Source: Plumapathes pennacea (taxonomy: Eukaryota; Cnidaria; Anthozoa; Antipatharia; Myriopathidae). From it: a stretch of 64,000 nt of DNA. The stretch covers positions 8,959,501-9,023,500 of the forward strand of contig OZ038473.1 in NCBI GenBank assembly GCA_964036295.1, given 5' to 3'. Positions 23,277 to 34,370 of this stretch are shown piece after piece. The position numbers and the translations under genes are program-made. The stretch's first letter is position 1; each line of letters begins with the position of its first letter. Below the pieces are notes generated by a model. That model made no database searches and was not told the DNA's origin. It saw nothing but the letters and a program-made list of their open reading frames with translations.

Positions 23277-25271
23277 GGAGAGTCGGACAGTGAGTTGATA
23301 ATTACTACAAGTGCTGTCTTCTAGCGCAGGTCGATAAAGCTAAATAGAGCCCTGCGCAACTGGTCAGCACCATAAAACGCGGGCGCGCATCGCTGACTGT
23401 TTAGAATGGCCCATCATGCAAAAGTGAAAACGCCGAGGTTGAACTCGTTGTTTGAGCGTTAAGGCTTTTCGTACGTTATTAGATAAAAGACTACATCCGC
23501 TATCCAAATTCGGTTTGGAACATTATTCAACGAGTGCACAAAGGGAAGTTTTTCTTCCCCGGAATGCGCACAGTGAACACTGTTTGGAGCGATATGACGT
23601 CAGTAACATGCATAAAACGTTATTTAGCGCGCAGAACAGGGACTACAGTCTGAAGTAGAACTCCGCTTTGCTGCTTTTAAATCTCATACTCTTCACGATA
23701 TGGCTCTTTGGGTACCCTGCCTGTTTCGTAGAACGGGTTCTCGAGCTGTGGTGAAAACACCGTAACATATTTAAACGTAGTACTGCCCGAGGCTATCTCC
23801 AGTCTCTTAAATCGTTTTTCTGAAGCAGTTTTCCGCTGACATTTGAAAGACTAACATCAAAGTTTTTGCAGCACCTTAAAAAAATACTTTTAAAGAGCCC
23901 CCTTCAACCACAGTGCTTTGCGCGCGTCAATGCCTTGCAGCGGCCATTTTGGGTATACGCGGGCGTCCACGACGAGTTGAAGGAGTAAAAAAGATAAAAC
24001 TTCAAGAGTCCACTTTCCATATGGGGAACTGTGTGCATCTTAAATCAGCATTCCCGGGTGAAAGTAACAATAGGCGCTCGCAAAGCACTATGGTTGAAGG
24101 GAGCTCTTTAACTAAGCAGAAGCGAGAGAGAACAGCAGTAGTTCGCAATCAGTTGAAACCAAATCATTTTGAGCAAACGCAATCGCCGTTTGTTTGCGTG
24201 ACTAACCGGCTTTGCTTTTCGATGGGAAAGCGCTTCACTTTGATGAGTCAAAGTGGCACAGAAAATGCATAGCAAACACAAAACTAAAACAACTAGACTG
24301 GCATTGCCAGTGAGCTCGCGGTGTGAGTTGCGTCGAGACCAGAATATACTAAAATGGAACTGTAGGGACAAGAGTGGAACTCCCAAGAGCCGGGGACTTC
24401 CAGTTTCTCACCAGAAAAATATCACACAGTTATAGAGAACTTGGCTCTTGACACCTTGCTCAAATGAAACCTGATTAAACTATAAATTATCATTACAACA
24501 CTCATACACTTGCTTCTTAAAGGTTGAGTGACCCTGCATTTTGAGAATGCGTGACATATCTTTTTATGCACAATTGATTTTTGACAGTTTGACTTCGACT
24601 CTTATTTCTAACGAGAGGCCACGATTAATCCAGCCTTCGCTTCAATACTTTTGTGTTTTCTTTTATTAACTGAATACGTTTCCTCTATCAGGCTTTTGAG
24701 TTTTCGTGTTCTGTAACAAGCGAGGAATGTAACACGACTTGTTTACGTCAATATTATTGCGGTTTTGTTCACAGTGTGTTCAGTCATTTGTGAACTGCAA
24801 ACTCAATGCTCAGGACTATTTCGGTGTATTTTTCATATCTGGTATACGATGACCATTGCGAAACAAAGGCTACATGATCGAATGAAAGAAACATTTTAAC
24901 AGGCAAAGTACGATAAGCAGAAGAATTTTATGAGGCAACAGATGTCATGTACAAAGTAAAGCATAAATCGCCATTGTTTTGCAGCTAAAGCTCATCGTAG
25001 CTTTGGTTTCCGTTTTTGGCCTGTTATCTTCCCAGAAGTATTTCGTGCCGCTACAGAAGTTTCGTCGGGACTAAATATTTAGCGGCGACAGAGAAATTTG
25101 CAATCCCCGAGCGGTATCTATCAAAACTTTGTTTACGGCTATTCTCAAAGCTTCCGCGGTGAACTTAAGAACGCAAGCCAAAATTGTTCCCTAAAATCCA
25201 GTTTATCCGTGCATCTGCTGTTAGAAACAAAGGCAGCATCTTCTCTTCAGTTATTTTAAGACCCTGAGTGC
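23277..25271. other. WDR11 3' flank, no gene seen
   Basis: Holds the 3' UTR of WDR11. I could not find a convincing AATAAA signal close to the stop. The open frames here (e.g. near 23913-24272) have no recognisable motif and no splice context, so no gene is called. Confidence 0.5.
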
Positions 25272-25344
25272 TGGTCCGGCCGGGGTTCGAACCCGCGACA
25301 TCCCGCACGAAAGACCGGCACTCAACCAACTGAGCCAGCCGGGC
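25272..25344 (-). tRNA. tRNA-like sequence, probably a pseudo-tRNA or SINE head
   Basis: Read on the minus strand it has an A box (TGGCTCAGTTGG), an anticodon loop CTTTCGT (anticodon UUC if read literally) and a B box (GGTTCGAACCC), ending GCCGGACCA. The acceptor stem pairs at six of seven positions, but the anticodon stem has a G-G mismatch and the T stem only four pairs. No T run follows. These defects favour a tRNA-derived repeat over a working gene. Confidence 0.45.
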
Positions 25345-26722
25345 GGCGGTTTACGTCATCGCATATCACGTGATCATATGAACCAATCACCGTGTGCTGA
25401 TTCTCGACCCAGAAGAAAAAAAAACTCCATTTTTAAGCTCGCCGGGGCCACACCCCGCGAGCAATTACAAATCTCTAGTTCGTCTTTCAATATGGTTAAT
25501 ACTGCCCTATATGCATGAAACCCAGTCCAGACTGGAAAATAGGCCAGAATATATTGAGATGTGGCAAGTTTATCATTGTTGTTATTTACTACTACTTCCC
25601 CAGCAGTTGCCCGCATGTGTTTAATTTTAGGTATACTTTTAGTCGCCAAGTTGCAGAGAAATTTTATCATGGACAGCGCGACTTCTGAAAGCTGTGGACG
25701 CACATACGATTCAACAAACATTATGCAAATTTAATATGTCGAAAGAGGCGGAGATAACGACTTTTTATTGCGCGCCTCATTATAGATTGTTTGCGAAGAT
25801 TTGTATTACTACGTATTAACACAAGTATTGTCAATTGATTTGAACCCAGGAGCGCTTTGAAAAGTAGGTTTGTTTTGATCATCCGAGTTATCAAGAAGTA
25901 AACTATTGTTGGTCACTAGATTGATAGTTAATTGGCTTTTAACCAGCCCATGCTTACGCTGAAAATGATTGATTGGTACATTGTGTGCATCACGTATTTC
26001 TCTCGCTCTGCGAAATCCTGAAATTTGAAACAAGTGACTTTGTTAATTGACTTTGTTGGAAAAGTTATTCGTTTGCAAGTTCCGTAAGTATAGGGGTAAT
26101 TGTCAGGCAATCACAAAGCCATTTGCATTAGGTTTTAAATGTGTTTTTCCCAAAGAGGCGACGGAGGGTTCTAAGTTTGTCAATATAAAAATTGTTTTGC
26201 ACTGAACTTTATAAATATTATCCATGTCTGCTATGTTTGCCGTGAATTCCTGAGATCATCAGCGTATAAAACAGCAGACATTTGGAAACACAAGCCTTTT
26301 GAGAACCGTTTGATATGTTTATTCAGATGAATAACCTAAGGTTGCTTACATAATAACAAAGGCATTTATGGCAATAAGAAACTTTCAACTTATCTTAGTG
26401 AAAAACAACAAATAGTGATAACAAATGTAATTTTAATAATGAATTGCTCAACTGGAAAAAAGCCTCATAAAGTATACATGCAAAAAGAACGAGTTATTGA
26501 ACGCTCTTCGAGAAGTTAAAACTTCTCATGACCTAGAACTAAACTATAAAGATTGCAATAGCAACCTGTTTCAAAAGTCTCCTTTCTAATAAACTTCAAA
26601 TTTCATAGTTCAAAAATCAGTCATGTTGACTTATCTTCTGGTTTTTGTAAACTTCGAGTCATTTTCAGTTGTTTTAATGTTCTTTTTCTCACATTAAATA
26701 ATCAGTGCGTCTTACCGCGGCT
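25345..26722. other. 3' flank of GPCR A
   Basis: No gene seen. The part from about 26240 matches sequence downstream of the other receptors (TTTGGAAACACAA, GTTGCTTACATAATAACA). A minus-strand AATAAA at 26318-26323 is a candidate polyadenylation signal about 400 bp past the stop of GPCR A. Confidence 0.45.
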
Positions 26723-27685
26723 TCACTGCTGAGGGTTTTGGCAACATAATTGTCGAAGCTGTTTCGTAACTTCAATCCGAATTTCAGGCAGTCGCAAGCA
26801 GTAGTTAAACGGGTTTAAACACGAGGTCAGTAGAAGAACTGTGTAGGAGAAACCCCAAATACACCGAGTAAGAGCAGTGTGTCCGACGGCTGAGGAGATT
26901 AAGACCACGCACAAATATGGCAAGTAGCAGATAATGAAAAGCACGTAGGTCCGCATCATTGTAGATGCTAATAGTTTGTACTTTGCCATGTTCAGTGTGC
27001 TTCCCTCCTGTTGTTGAGCTTGGTCGTGGGCTTGAGGTTGAACCGGTTGGCTGTGCTCACCTCGCAAACGCCGGTAAATCTTGATGTAGACCACAGAAAT
27101 GACGAGGAAACAACTAGAAAAACCAGTTATCCCAAGAATTAAGAACAAAAGAACATTCCAGAACTCAGACGATGCATAAAATAGTGAAAACGACCAGATG
27201 AAGGTGAGGACTGCACAAACTCGCCTGGTCGTCACAATCTGTTGATATCTGAGATAAAAAAACAGGGCGGTGTATCGGTCCAGACTTATCGCTGTCATGG
27301 TGAGCAATGAAACACAGCCAAACAACGACCCGGTATAATTTATCCAGTAAAACAGGGAACAGCGGTGAACACTGTGAGGATTAATAGCTTTAATGAAGAG
27401 AAAAGCAGAAAACTGAGGCTGGACAATTAAACCGGCGCCAAGATCTGTCAGCAGAAGAGAACAGAGCAGAAGCTTGGACGGAAAGCGAATGGAGGTGACG
27501 TGACGAATTGCTAACAGAACCAGCAGGTTTGTGATAGTTGCTACAAGGGCCAGCGGCACATTCAAAACAGCGTTCACGAGGAATGGAACAAAACTGTCCA
27601 AAGTGTCAAAATTAACATTCGGGAAAGGAGGGCAAAACTCTGAATTGTGTGGTTTTGTTGTCGTGTTGCTGTGGCCGGTCGTCAT
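26723..27685 (-). CDS. Rhodopsin-class GPCR A, orphan, single exon
   Basis: 320 residues. The first ATG gives MTTGHSNTTTK; the open frame extends upstream only through non-ATG codons. Seven hydrophobic segments lie at about 36-60 (N53), 70-97 (D81 in LLLTD), 108-132, 155-172 (W164), 179-204, 242-263 and 276-296. Class A marks are C109 at the top of TM3, DRY 136-138, CYLP 253-256 (usual CWxP) and NPFNY 291-295; C314-C315 are possible palmitoylation sites. The loop after TM4 is very short and has no cysteine, so the usual TM3-ECL2 disulfide is absent; C18 or C275 could pair instead. The N-terminus has NTT glycosylation sites. The ligand is unknown; a short ECL2 without Cys recalls melanocortin/adenosine-type receptors. 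Clearly paralogous to the other array members and among the more diverged. Confidence 0.93.
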   Translation of the reverse strand: MTTGHSNTTTKPHNSEFCPPFPNVNFDTLDSFVPFLVNAVLNVPLALVATITNLLVLLAIRHVTSIRFPSKLLLCSLLLTDLGAGLIVQPQFSAFLFIKAINPHSVHRCSLFYWINYTGSLFGCVSLLTMTAISLDRYTALFFYLRYQQIVTTRRVCAVLTFIWSFSLFYASSEFWNVLLFLILGITGFSSCFLVISVVYIKIYRRLRGEHSQPVQPQAHDQAQQQEGSTLNMAKYKLLASTMMRTYVLFIICYLPYLCVVLISSAVGHTALTRCIWGFSYTVLLLTSCLNPFNYCLRLPEIRIEVTKQLRQLCCQNPQQ

Positions 27686-28854
27686 TTTAAACAACGAAAT
27701 ACCCGCAAGGCTGTTAGATGAAAATTTCTTGTGATCTGTAATCGCCGAACTTGCGATGTTGCTGCGCACTCAGAAAGATGGCGAAGTGTTGGACACTTGC
27801 TACTCTGACACCTGAATTGAACTAAGTGAATAAATTTAAAAACCATTGGCAAAGTAGATCTACTTTGTCTGTTGAATGACAAGCTTTGTTTCGTTTAATA
27901 ACGAGTTAAGTTGACACTCGATATGTGACAAGTGTGGCTAATAGTTCATTACAGAATTCAGAATACCTTTGCCAAATACGGTAATATTGTTAAAGCTTGT
28001 GGGGTAAATATAGATACTAATTTTAACTACAACTATATTACTATGACATACTAGTTTGCATTTAACTTTAAGCAACACAAGTCAATGAATTCAAGTATGT
28101 ATAGAATCATCCTTTATAAAAGTTGGTAGTTGAAACGGACGCGACTGCAAATTTAAGATATTTAAGTGTCTCCAATTAAGACTGAATTAATGTTCAAGAT
28201 CAAACAAATGACGATGATGTTTTTTTTTTTTTTTTTTGCACTGCGGATTGGTGTGTTCTTCAGTCATTAAAGGCACTCGCAAATGGACCTCGTTTATGTT
28301 TTCACCAGCCCATGCTCACGCTATAAATAGAAATCCTCTTGATTCGTAGACTTTGTGCAATATTTCTTTTGCTCGCGTGAATTTAGAGTCCCGAAATTAG
28401 TGAGCTTATTAATTTTTGACTTTGTGGAGCAAAATGCTCTCAATATAACAGGTGATATGCAAGTTTTTCATTTTGATCTATTTGCCTATTAATTAGAGAT
28501 CATGTCGCAAGTTCCGCAACCATAAGGGCAACTGGCAGGTAAAACAAAGCATTTGTATGAAACTCCATATGTTTGTCCAAGGAGGCGGCCGAGGGTCCAA
28601 AGTTCGTCAATAAAAAATGTTTTGTACTGAATTTTATAATTTTTCGTGTCCGCTGTCTCTGTTTGCCGTGAATGATATTTTGTTTTTGTTAGTGCACGAT
28701 TCCGTCACAAACACTTTTTACCAGTGAGGTGCAAACAGCCCTATTTTACTAAGCAATATATGTTGGGCAATGTACCCTAAAACCAATCATTTTACGCATT
28801 TTTAAATTTATAGTGGATCTCTGCAAATGTATTATATATTTTACGCCTTCCAAA
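27686..28854. other. 5' flank of GPCR A, duplicated intergenic sequence
   Basis: No gene. The text recurs upstream of most receptors: a leader with CTTGTGATCTGTAATCGCC, a block with GACACTCGATATGTGACA, and a block with CCCATGCTCACGCTATAAAT. The copies make this a useful alignment for dating duplications. Confidence 0.7.
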
Positions 28855-29574
28855 AGGCCCGTTTACACATGCGATTTTTGATGCGATTTTAAGTGGCGAT
28901 TTCAAATCGCATCTGTAAACCACCGGCGATTTCGTGGCGATTTTCATGGCGATTTCATGGCGATTTGATTGCGATTATTACGCGCGAGCACATATAGCGT
29001 CACGCGCGAAGTTCGTGAAAGATGGAGGATGAAGAAGATGAAACGAGGGACATAGCTACCGCCTGCTTGTGTGTAAATGCTGTTTTAGTTGCTCGCCACC
29101 AAAAACGTCAAAGGCAGCGAAAAGTTTGGATAGTAAAAATGCTCCAAAATTTCGACAGCAGGGCTCGCCTGATTTCTTCTCTTGCACCGGCTCTTTTGTC
29201 GTGCAGCTTGTAGTCTGCCGAACTGGTCTTGGATAAGCTATCCACCTCTCCCCAGCGGCTAATCGCTCCTCCTCTTCAACTGTCCAAATAGTTTTTTTTG
29301 CTTTTGTATTTTTCTTTGCGTTGGCGTTGGCTTTGTCACAAGTGTTGTTTACAATCACAATTTCATCCGCCATATTGTTTCCTGTCGCGACAAAACACCC
29401 TTGGGGGGATAGGGCAAAGCAGCTTTTTGCCGCAAATTCGCCGCAAAATCGCATCTAAATTTGAGCAGGTTTGAAACAGCAGGCGACAAATCGCCATGGA
29501 ATCGCAAGTAGTTTACACAGGCGATTTGAAATCGCATCAAAATCGCATCAAAAATCGCATGTGTAAACGGGCCT
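28855..29574. mobile_element. Non-autonomous PIF/Harbinger-like element
   Basis: Inverted termini AGGCCCGTTTACACATGCG and its complement, with many GCGATTT subterminal motifs. The right flank is TAA and the left AAA. Paralogous intergenic DNA at about 39250 shows the empty site with a single TAA, which fits a 3-bp TWA duplication. Inside are two divergent short frames: plus from 29022 (MEDEEDE, later RKVWIVKML) and minus from ATG 29373 (MADEIVIVNN, later WTVEEEERLA). They look like the starts of a Harbinger nuclease and its Myb/SANT-like partner, both truncated. 720 bp. Confidence 0.7.
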
Positions 29575-30370
29575 TAATATTTCACTTTCTGATCGTTAAG
29601 AATTACTTACAGTCGTTCCACGTCACGTAATCAAAACGCCGACTTCCAATTTTGTTTCTTCGTGGGAAGCACGAAAGTTAAAGCTCCGAATTTGACTACG
29701 TAAAAAATGTCGAGTTAAATAGTTGAAATTTTATTTCAGAGTCGCGCAAATTGTACAGCGGTTCTGTAGACCATGCACTGCTTTGTCAAAGTTTCATCTC
29801 CATACATTTCTCTCTTAAAATTGTGTGTTCACGAACGCGGTATTTTTCTAAGTGTCGCGTATCAATACGCATGCGTGAAACAAATTTCTGGCCATGAATG
29901 TGTTAGTGTTTACCTAACTCTAGCCATGTCAGTTGAGCATTTTTGCACTTCCGTGAAAAGTAGAGTTGAACTGTGCAGTTTTCTGTTTGTATTTCCTGAG
30001 GTCATCAGCGTATAAAACAGCAGATATTTGGAAACACAACCCTTTTTGAGAACCGTTATATTTCTTTACTCACATGATAAGGTATGTTTAGCATTCCCTG
30101 TTGGAAAATAATAAATACTCATAACAACTATAATTTCACTTAATAAGAATTGCATGTTAAACTGAGAAAGACCGGTTAAAGAGACTAAATCAGCAGAAAC
30201 AAGTTATTGAACGCTCTTTATGAAAGTAAAACTTCATAATCTAAGACTAAAAGCTCGCAATAGACAGTCCGCATTTCTTTAAATGAACTACAAGTTTCAT
30301 AGTTCTAAAATCAATCAATGTTATGGTTGCTGTGTCTCATGATGGTTTTTGTCGAAGATCAGTTGATCGG
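29575..30370. other. GPCR intergenic repeat
   Basis: No gene. Closely matches 49920-50729, downstream of the foreign block. Contains the shared CTGTTGGAAAATAATAAATA and ATTGAACGCTCTTTATGAAA stretches. Confidence 0.6.
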
Positions 30371-30480
30371 TACATCTCGGCGCTTCACTGCTGGAGGCTT
30401 CGGCAACAAAACTGTATTTCAGGCAGTCGCAAGCAGTACAAGAACGGGTTTAAGCACGAGTTCAGTAGAAAAACTGTGTT
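30371..30480 (-). pseudogene. GPCR TM7 deletion relic 1
   Basis: Minus-strand remnant of the receptor 3' end (helix 8 and TM7 codons) cut off at the motif AACACAG and fused to receptor 5'-flank sequence (TTTAATTCAGG). It lacks everything from TM7 back to the start codon. It also has an internal deletion of about 30 bp relative to relic 4. Confidence 0.8.
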
Positions 30481-30794
30481 AAACCTGAATTAAACTAATT
30501 AAATCAATTAAATCATTATTTAAAAAAGTAGTTGCTCTTCTGATGGTTCCATTGTGAATGATAAGCTTCATACCGCGATGATAACTATTTGACTTAAATA
30601 GACACTCGTTATGTGACAAGGGTGGCCGCTGTGTTTGTACTTATTAACAGATCATTAGAGTCAGAATGTCTTTATTTATACACTATAATTACTAAAGCTT
30701 ATAGCCTGTGGAGTCACGTAAATACCTAAAACTATAATAATACATTATACTGTTTGCATTTAACTATAACCAAATAGGTTATGGCATTCAAGTT

Positions 30795-30970
30795 AGGAGG
30801 CGAGAGACGGAGGCGAGATTGACGTGAATTTACGGAATATGAGACGGGAAATCGATGTGGGTTCGCGGGAGATGAGGTGCGGAGGCGGGAGATTGACGTG
30901 AGTTAGCGGGAGATGAAGTGTGGAGACGGGAGATTGATGTGGGTTGACGTTAGTGCGCTGGAGATGAGGA
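30795..30970. repeat. Degenerate purine-rich minisatellite
   Basis: About four to five units of roughly 40 bp with GCGGGAGATGAGGTG and GGGAGATTGACGTGAGTT. A shorter relative is at 57090-57225. Confidence 0.65.
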
Positions 30971-31792
30971 ATCCATGAAATTTCAAATGATATTCCAAAG
31001 AGGCGGCTAAGGCTTTAAAGTTTGGCGATATATTTTAAAAATTGACTGAACTGTTAGCCATGAATGACATTTTTTGTTGCACGAATCTGCCACAAAAACC
31101 TTGGTAGCTTCCTGGTGACACCAGTGATCTGTAAGCAGCCCTAGTTTACTGAGAAATATTCACAATTTTTTTGCATTGTTCCCTAAAAACTAAGAACCCA
31201 CCTTCTGTTTATATTCTACGGTGAATCAGCGCAAATTTCTTTTTTGCTATCTTACGGTCCTCCCAGGTCACATGTTTCTTTTAAAACTCATCGTGTTCAT
31301 GACTTTCTTGTACTTCAGTGAAAAAAAGATGTGAACTGTGCAGTTTTCTGTTAATATTTCCCGAGGTCATCAGGGTAAAAGAGGCAGATATTTAGAAACA
31401 CAACCCTTTTTGAAAACCGTTTCATGTGTTTATTCAGAGGAATAATTTAAGGTTGCTTACATAATAACAAAGGCATCTATGACAATAAGACATTTTAAAT
31501 ATATTTTAGTGAAAAACAATAAATAGTAATAACAAATATGATTTTACTGGAAAAAACCTTATAAAGTATACATACAAAAATACGAGTTATTGAACGTTCT
31601 TCACGAGGTCGAAACTTCTCGTGACCTAGAAAAACACTAAAGACAAGTCTCCTCTCTAATAAACTTCAAGTTTCATAGTTCCAGAATCATTCATATTGAC
31701 TTATCTTGCGGTTGCTGTAAACTTCGAGTCATTTTCAGTTCTTTTAATGTTCTTTTTCTCACATTAAGTGATCAGTGCGTCTTACCGCGGCT
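30971..31792. other. 3' flank of GPCR B, I-type
   Basis: No gene. It resembles the 3' flank of GPCR I (57226-57712) more than those of C, D or F, e.g. around AGGCAGATATTT and TTTCATGTGTTTATTCAGAG-like text. This supports the chimeric origin of gene B. Confidence 0.55.
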
Positions 31793-32755
31793 TCACTGCT
31801 GAGGGTTTCGGCAACATAATTGTCGAAGTTGTTTCATAACTTTAATCCGAATTTCAGGCAGTCGCAAGCAGTAGAAGAACGGGTTTAAACACGAGTTCAG
31901 TAGAACAACTGTGCAGGAGAATTCCCTAATACACTGAGTGAGAGCAGTAAGCCCGACGGCTTGCACGATAGAGGTCGACAACAAGAAGAACAAACAGCAG
32001 ATGACGAAAAGTACGTAAATCCACCTCATGGCAGATGCTGTTCGTTTGTATTTCTCCATGTTCAGTGTGCTTCCTACCTGTTCTTGAGCTTGGTCATGGG
32101 CTTGAGGTTGAATCTGGTGGCCGTGGTGACCTCGCAAACGCCGGTATATCTTGATGTAGACCACAGAAATGACGAGGAAACAACTAGAAAAAACAGTTAT
32201 CATAAGAATTGAGTACAAAAGAACATTCCAGAAACGGGACGATGCGTAAAATAGTGAACACGACCAGATCAGGGTAAAGCCTGCGCAAACTCGCCTGGTC
32301 GTCACAATCTGTTGATATCTGAGATGAAAAAACAGGGCAGTGTATCTGTCCAGACTTATCGCTGTCATGGTGAGTAATGAAACACAGGCGAAAAACGACC
32401 CAGTATACTTTATCCAGTGAAACAGGGCACACCGGTGAACACTGTCAAGATTAATTGCTTTCATGAAGAGAAAAGCAGAAAACTGAGGCTGGACAACTAA
32501 ACCGACACCAAGATCTTTCAGCAGAAAAAAGCAGAGCAGAAGCTTGGAAGGAAAGCGAATGGAGGTGACGTGACGCATTGCCAACAGAACCAAAAGGTTT
32601 GTGATAGTTGTTGCAAGGGCCAGTGGCACATTTAAAGCAGCGTTCACGAGGTATGGAACAGGACTGTTCAAAGTCTCAAAAGTAGCATTCGGGAAAGGTG
32701 GACAAAACTTTGAGTTGGGTGGTTTTGTTGTCGTGTTGCTGTGGCCGGTCGTCAT
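31793..32755 (-). CDS. GPCR B, chimeric receptor lacking the TM6 proline
   Basis: 320 residues from MTTGHSNTTTKPP. The first two thirds are almost identical to genes C, D and F (e.g. NAALNVPLALATTITN, LLLKDLGVG). From the third intracellular loop on it follows gene I (TLNMEKYKRTASAM, NPFFY, EIRIKVMKQ). DRY and the TM2 aspartate are present. TM6 reads VICCLFFLLS where the paralogues have CYLP, so proline 6.50, normally the hinge for activation, is missing; signalling may be altered. The 5' flank carries the C/D/F leader insertion while the 3' flank is I-type. The TTG codon three positions before the ATG is not a plausible start. Confidence 0.9.
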   Translation of the reverse strand: MTTGHSNTTTKPPNSKFCPPFPNATFETLNSPVPYLVNAALNVPLALATTITNLLVLLAMRHVTSIRFPSKLLLCFFLLKDLGVGLVVQPQFSAFLFMKAINLDSVHRCALFHWIKYTGSFFACVSLLTMTAISLDRYTALFFHLRYQQIVTTRRVCAGFTLIWSCSLFYASSRFWNVLLYSILMITVFSSCFLVISVVYIKIYRRLRGHHGHQIQPQAHDQAQEQVGSTLNMEKYKRTASAMRWIYVLFVICCLFFLLSTSIVQAVGLTALTQCIREFSCTVVLLNSCLNPFFYCLRLPEIRIKVMKQLRQLCCRNPQQ

Positions 32756-33862
32756 GTTAAGCAACGAGGTTAATGTTGGAACAATTTTGTTTCGCTCTAC
32801 GTTGACCTTTAGAAAATTGAACTGAGATCACACGTATAACTTGTGAATATCCGCAAAGCTGTTGGATGAAAATTTCTTGTGATCTGTAATCGCCGAAGTC
32901 GCTGTGCTTGTGTCGTCAACAGGGCCGTTGCTTTGTTGCTCCGCACTCAGAAAGATGGCGAAGTGTTGGACTCTTGCTACTCTGACACCTGAATTAAACT
33001 AATTTAATCAATTTAAAAACCATTAGCAAAGTAGATCCTCTTTGTCGGTGTCACTGCATATGTTAATGACAAGCCTTAGCTTGTTTAATAACGATTTAAC
33101 TGAAATAGACACTCGATATGTGACAAGTGTGGTCGCTGTGTTTGTACTAACTAATAGTCCATTAGAGAATTCAGAATGCCTTTATTAAACACGGTAATAT
33201 TGTTAAGGCTTATAGCTTGTGGGGTAAATAGATACTAATGCTAACTACAACTATATTACTATATTATACTAGTTTGCATTTAACCTTAAGCAAAACGAGT
33301 CAATGAATTCAAATATATATAAAATCATCGTTTATAAAAGTTGGTAGTCGAAACGGACGCGACTGCAAATTTAAGATATTTAAATGTCTCCAATTAAGGC
33401 TGAGTTAATGTTCAAGATCAAGCAAATGACGATGATGTTTTCTTTTTTGCTCTGCGGATTGGTGTGTTCTTCAGTCATTAAAACCACTCGCAAATTGGGT
33501 TTTGTTTTTGTTTTCACCAGCCCATGCTCACGCTATAAATAGAAATCCTCTTGATTCGTAGACTTTGTGCAATATTTCTTTTCTTCGCGTGAATTTAGAG
33601 TCCCGAAATAAGTGGACTTGTTAATTTATTATTAATTGGCTTTGTGGAGCAAAATGCTATCCATATAACAGATGATATGCAAGTTTCTCATTTTGATCCA
33701 TTTGCCTATATTTCCGCAACCATAAGGGCAACTGACAGGTAAAAAAAAAGGAAACGCATCAAGTTTCAAATGTTTGTCCAAGTAGGCGACCGATGGTCCA
33801 AAGATCGTCAATAAATGATGTTTTGTACTGAACTTTATAACTTTTCGTGTCCGCTGTCTCTG
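32756..33862. other. Intergenic GPCR repeat unit (B to relic 2)
   Basis: No gene. Includes a 78-bp leader insertion at about 32768-32845 that B, C, D and F share and A, H and I lack. Otherwise near-identical to 35331-36438 and 37951 onward. Confidence 0.6.
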
Positions 33863-33972
33863 TTCGGCAACAAAATTGTCGAAGTTGTTTCATAACTTCA
33901 GTCCGATTTTCAGGCAGTCGCAAGCAGTAACCAAACGGGTTTAAGCACGATTCCAGTAGAAAGACTGTGTTA
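33863..33972 (-). pseudogene. GPCR TM7 deletion relic 2
   Basis: Same internal junction as relic 1 (receptor AACACAG joined to 5'-flank TTTAATTCAGG). At the other side it is fused to intergenic CGCTGTCTCTG, unlike relics 1 and 4, so a second deletion shortened it before the C/D duplication. Confidence 0.8.
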
Positions 33973-34370
33973 AACCTGAATTAAACTAATTAAATCAATT
34001 AAACCATTATTTAAAGGAGTAGTTCCTCTTTTGTCGGTTCCATTGTGAATGACAAGCTTCATACCGTGATGATAACTATTTAACTTAAATAGACACTCGG
34101 TATATGACAAGTGTGGCCTCTGTGTTTGTACTTACTAACAGAATATTAGAGTCAGAATGTCTTTATTTATACAACACTATAATTACTAAAGCTTATAGAC
34201 TGTGGAGTCACGTAAATACCTAAAACTATAATAATACATTTTATAATTGCAACCCGTTTCAAGACAAGTCTCCTTTCTAATAAACTTCAAGTTTCATAAT
34301 TCCTAAATCAGTCATCTTTCAATGTTCTTTTTCTCCGAACATTAAATGATCAGTACATCTTGCCGCGGCT

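Noticed and set aside
23913-24272. Plus-strand frame of 119 codons after WDR11
   Set aside because: No motif, low-complexity basic composition, no splice or promoter context.
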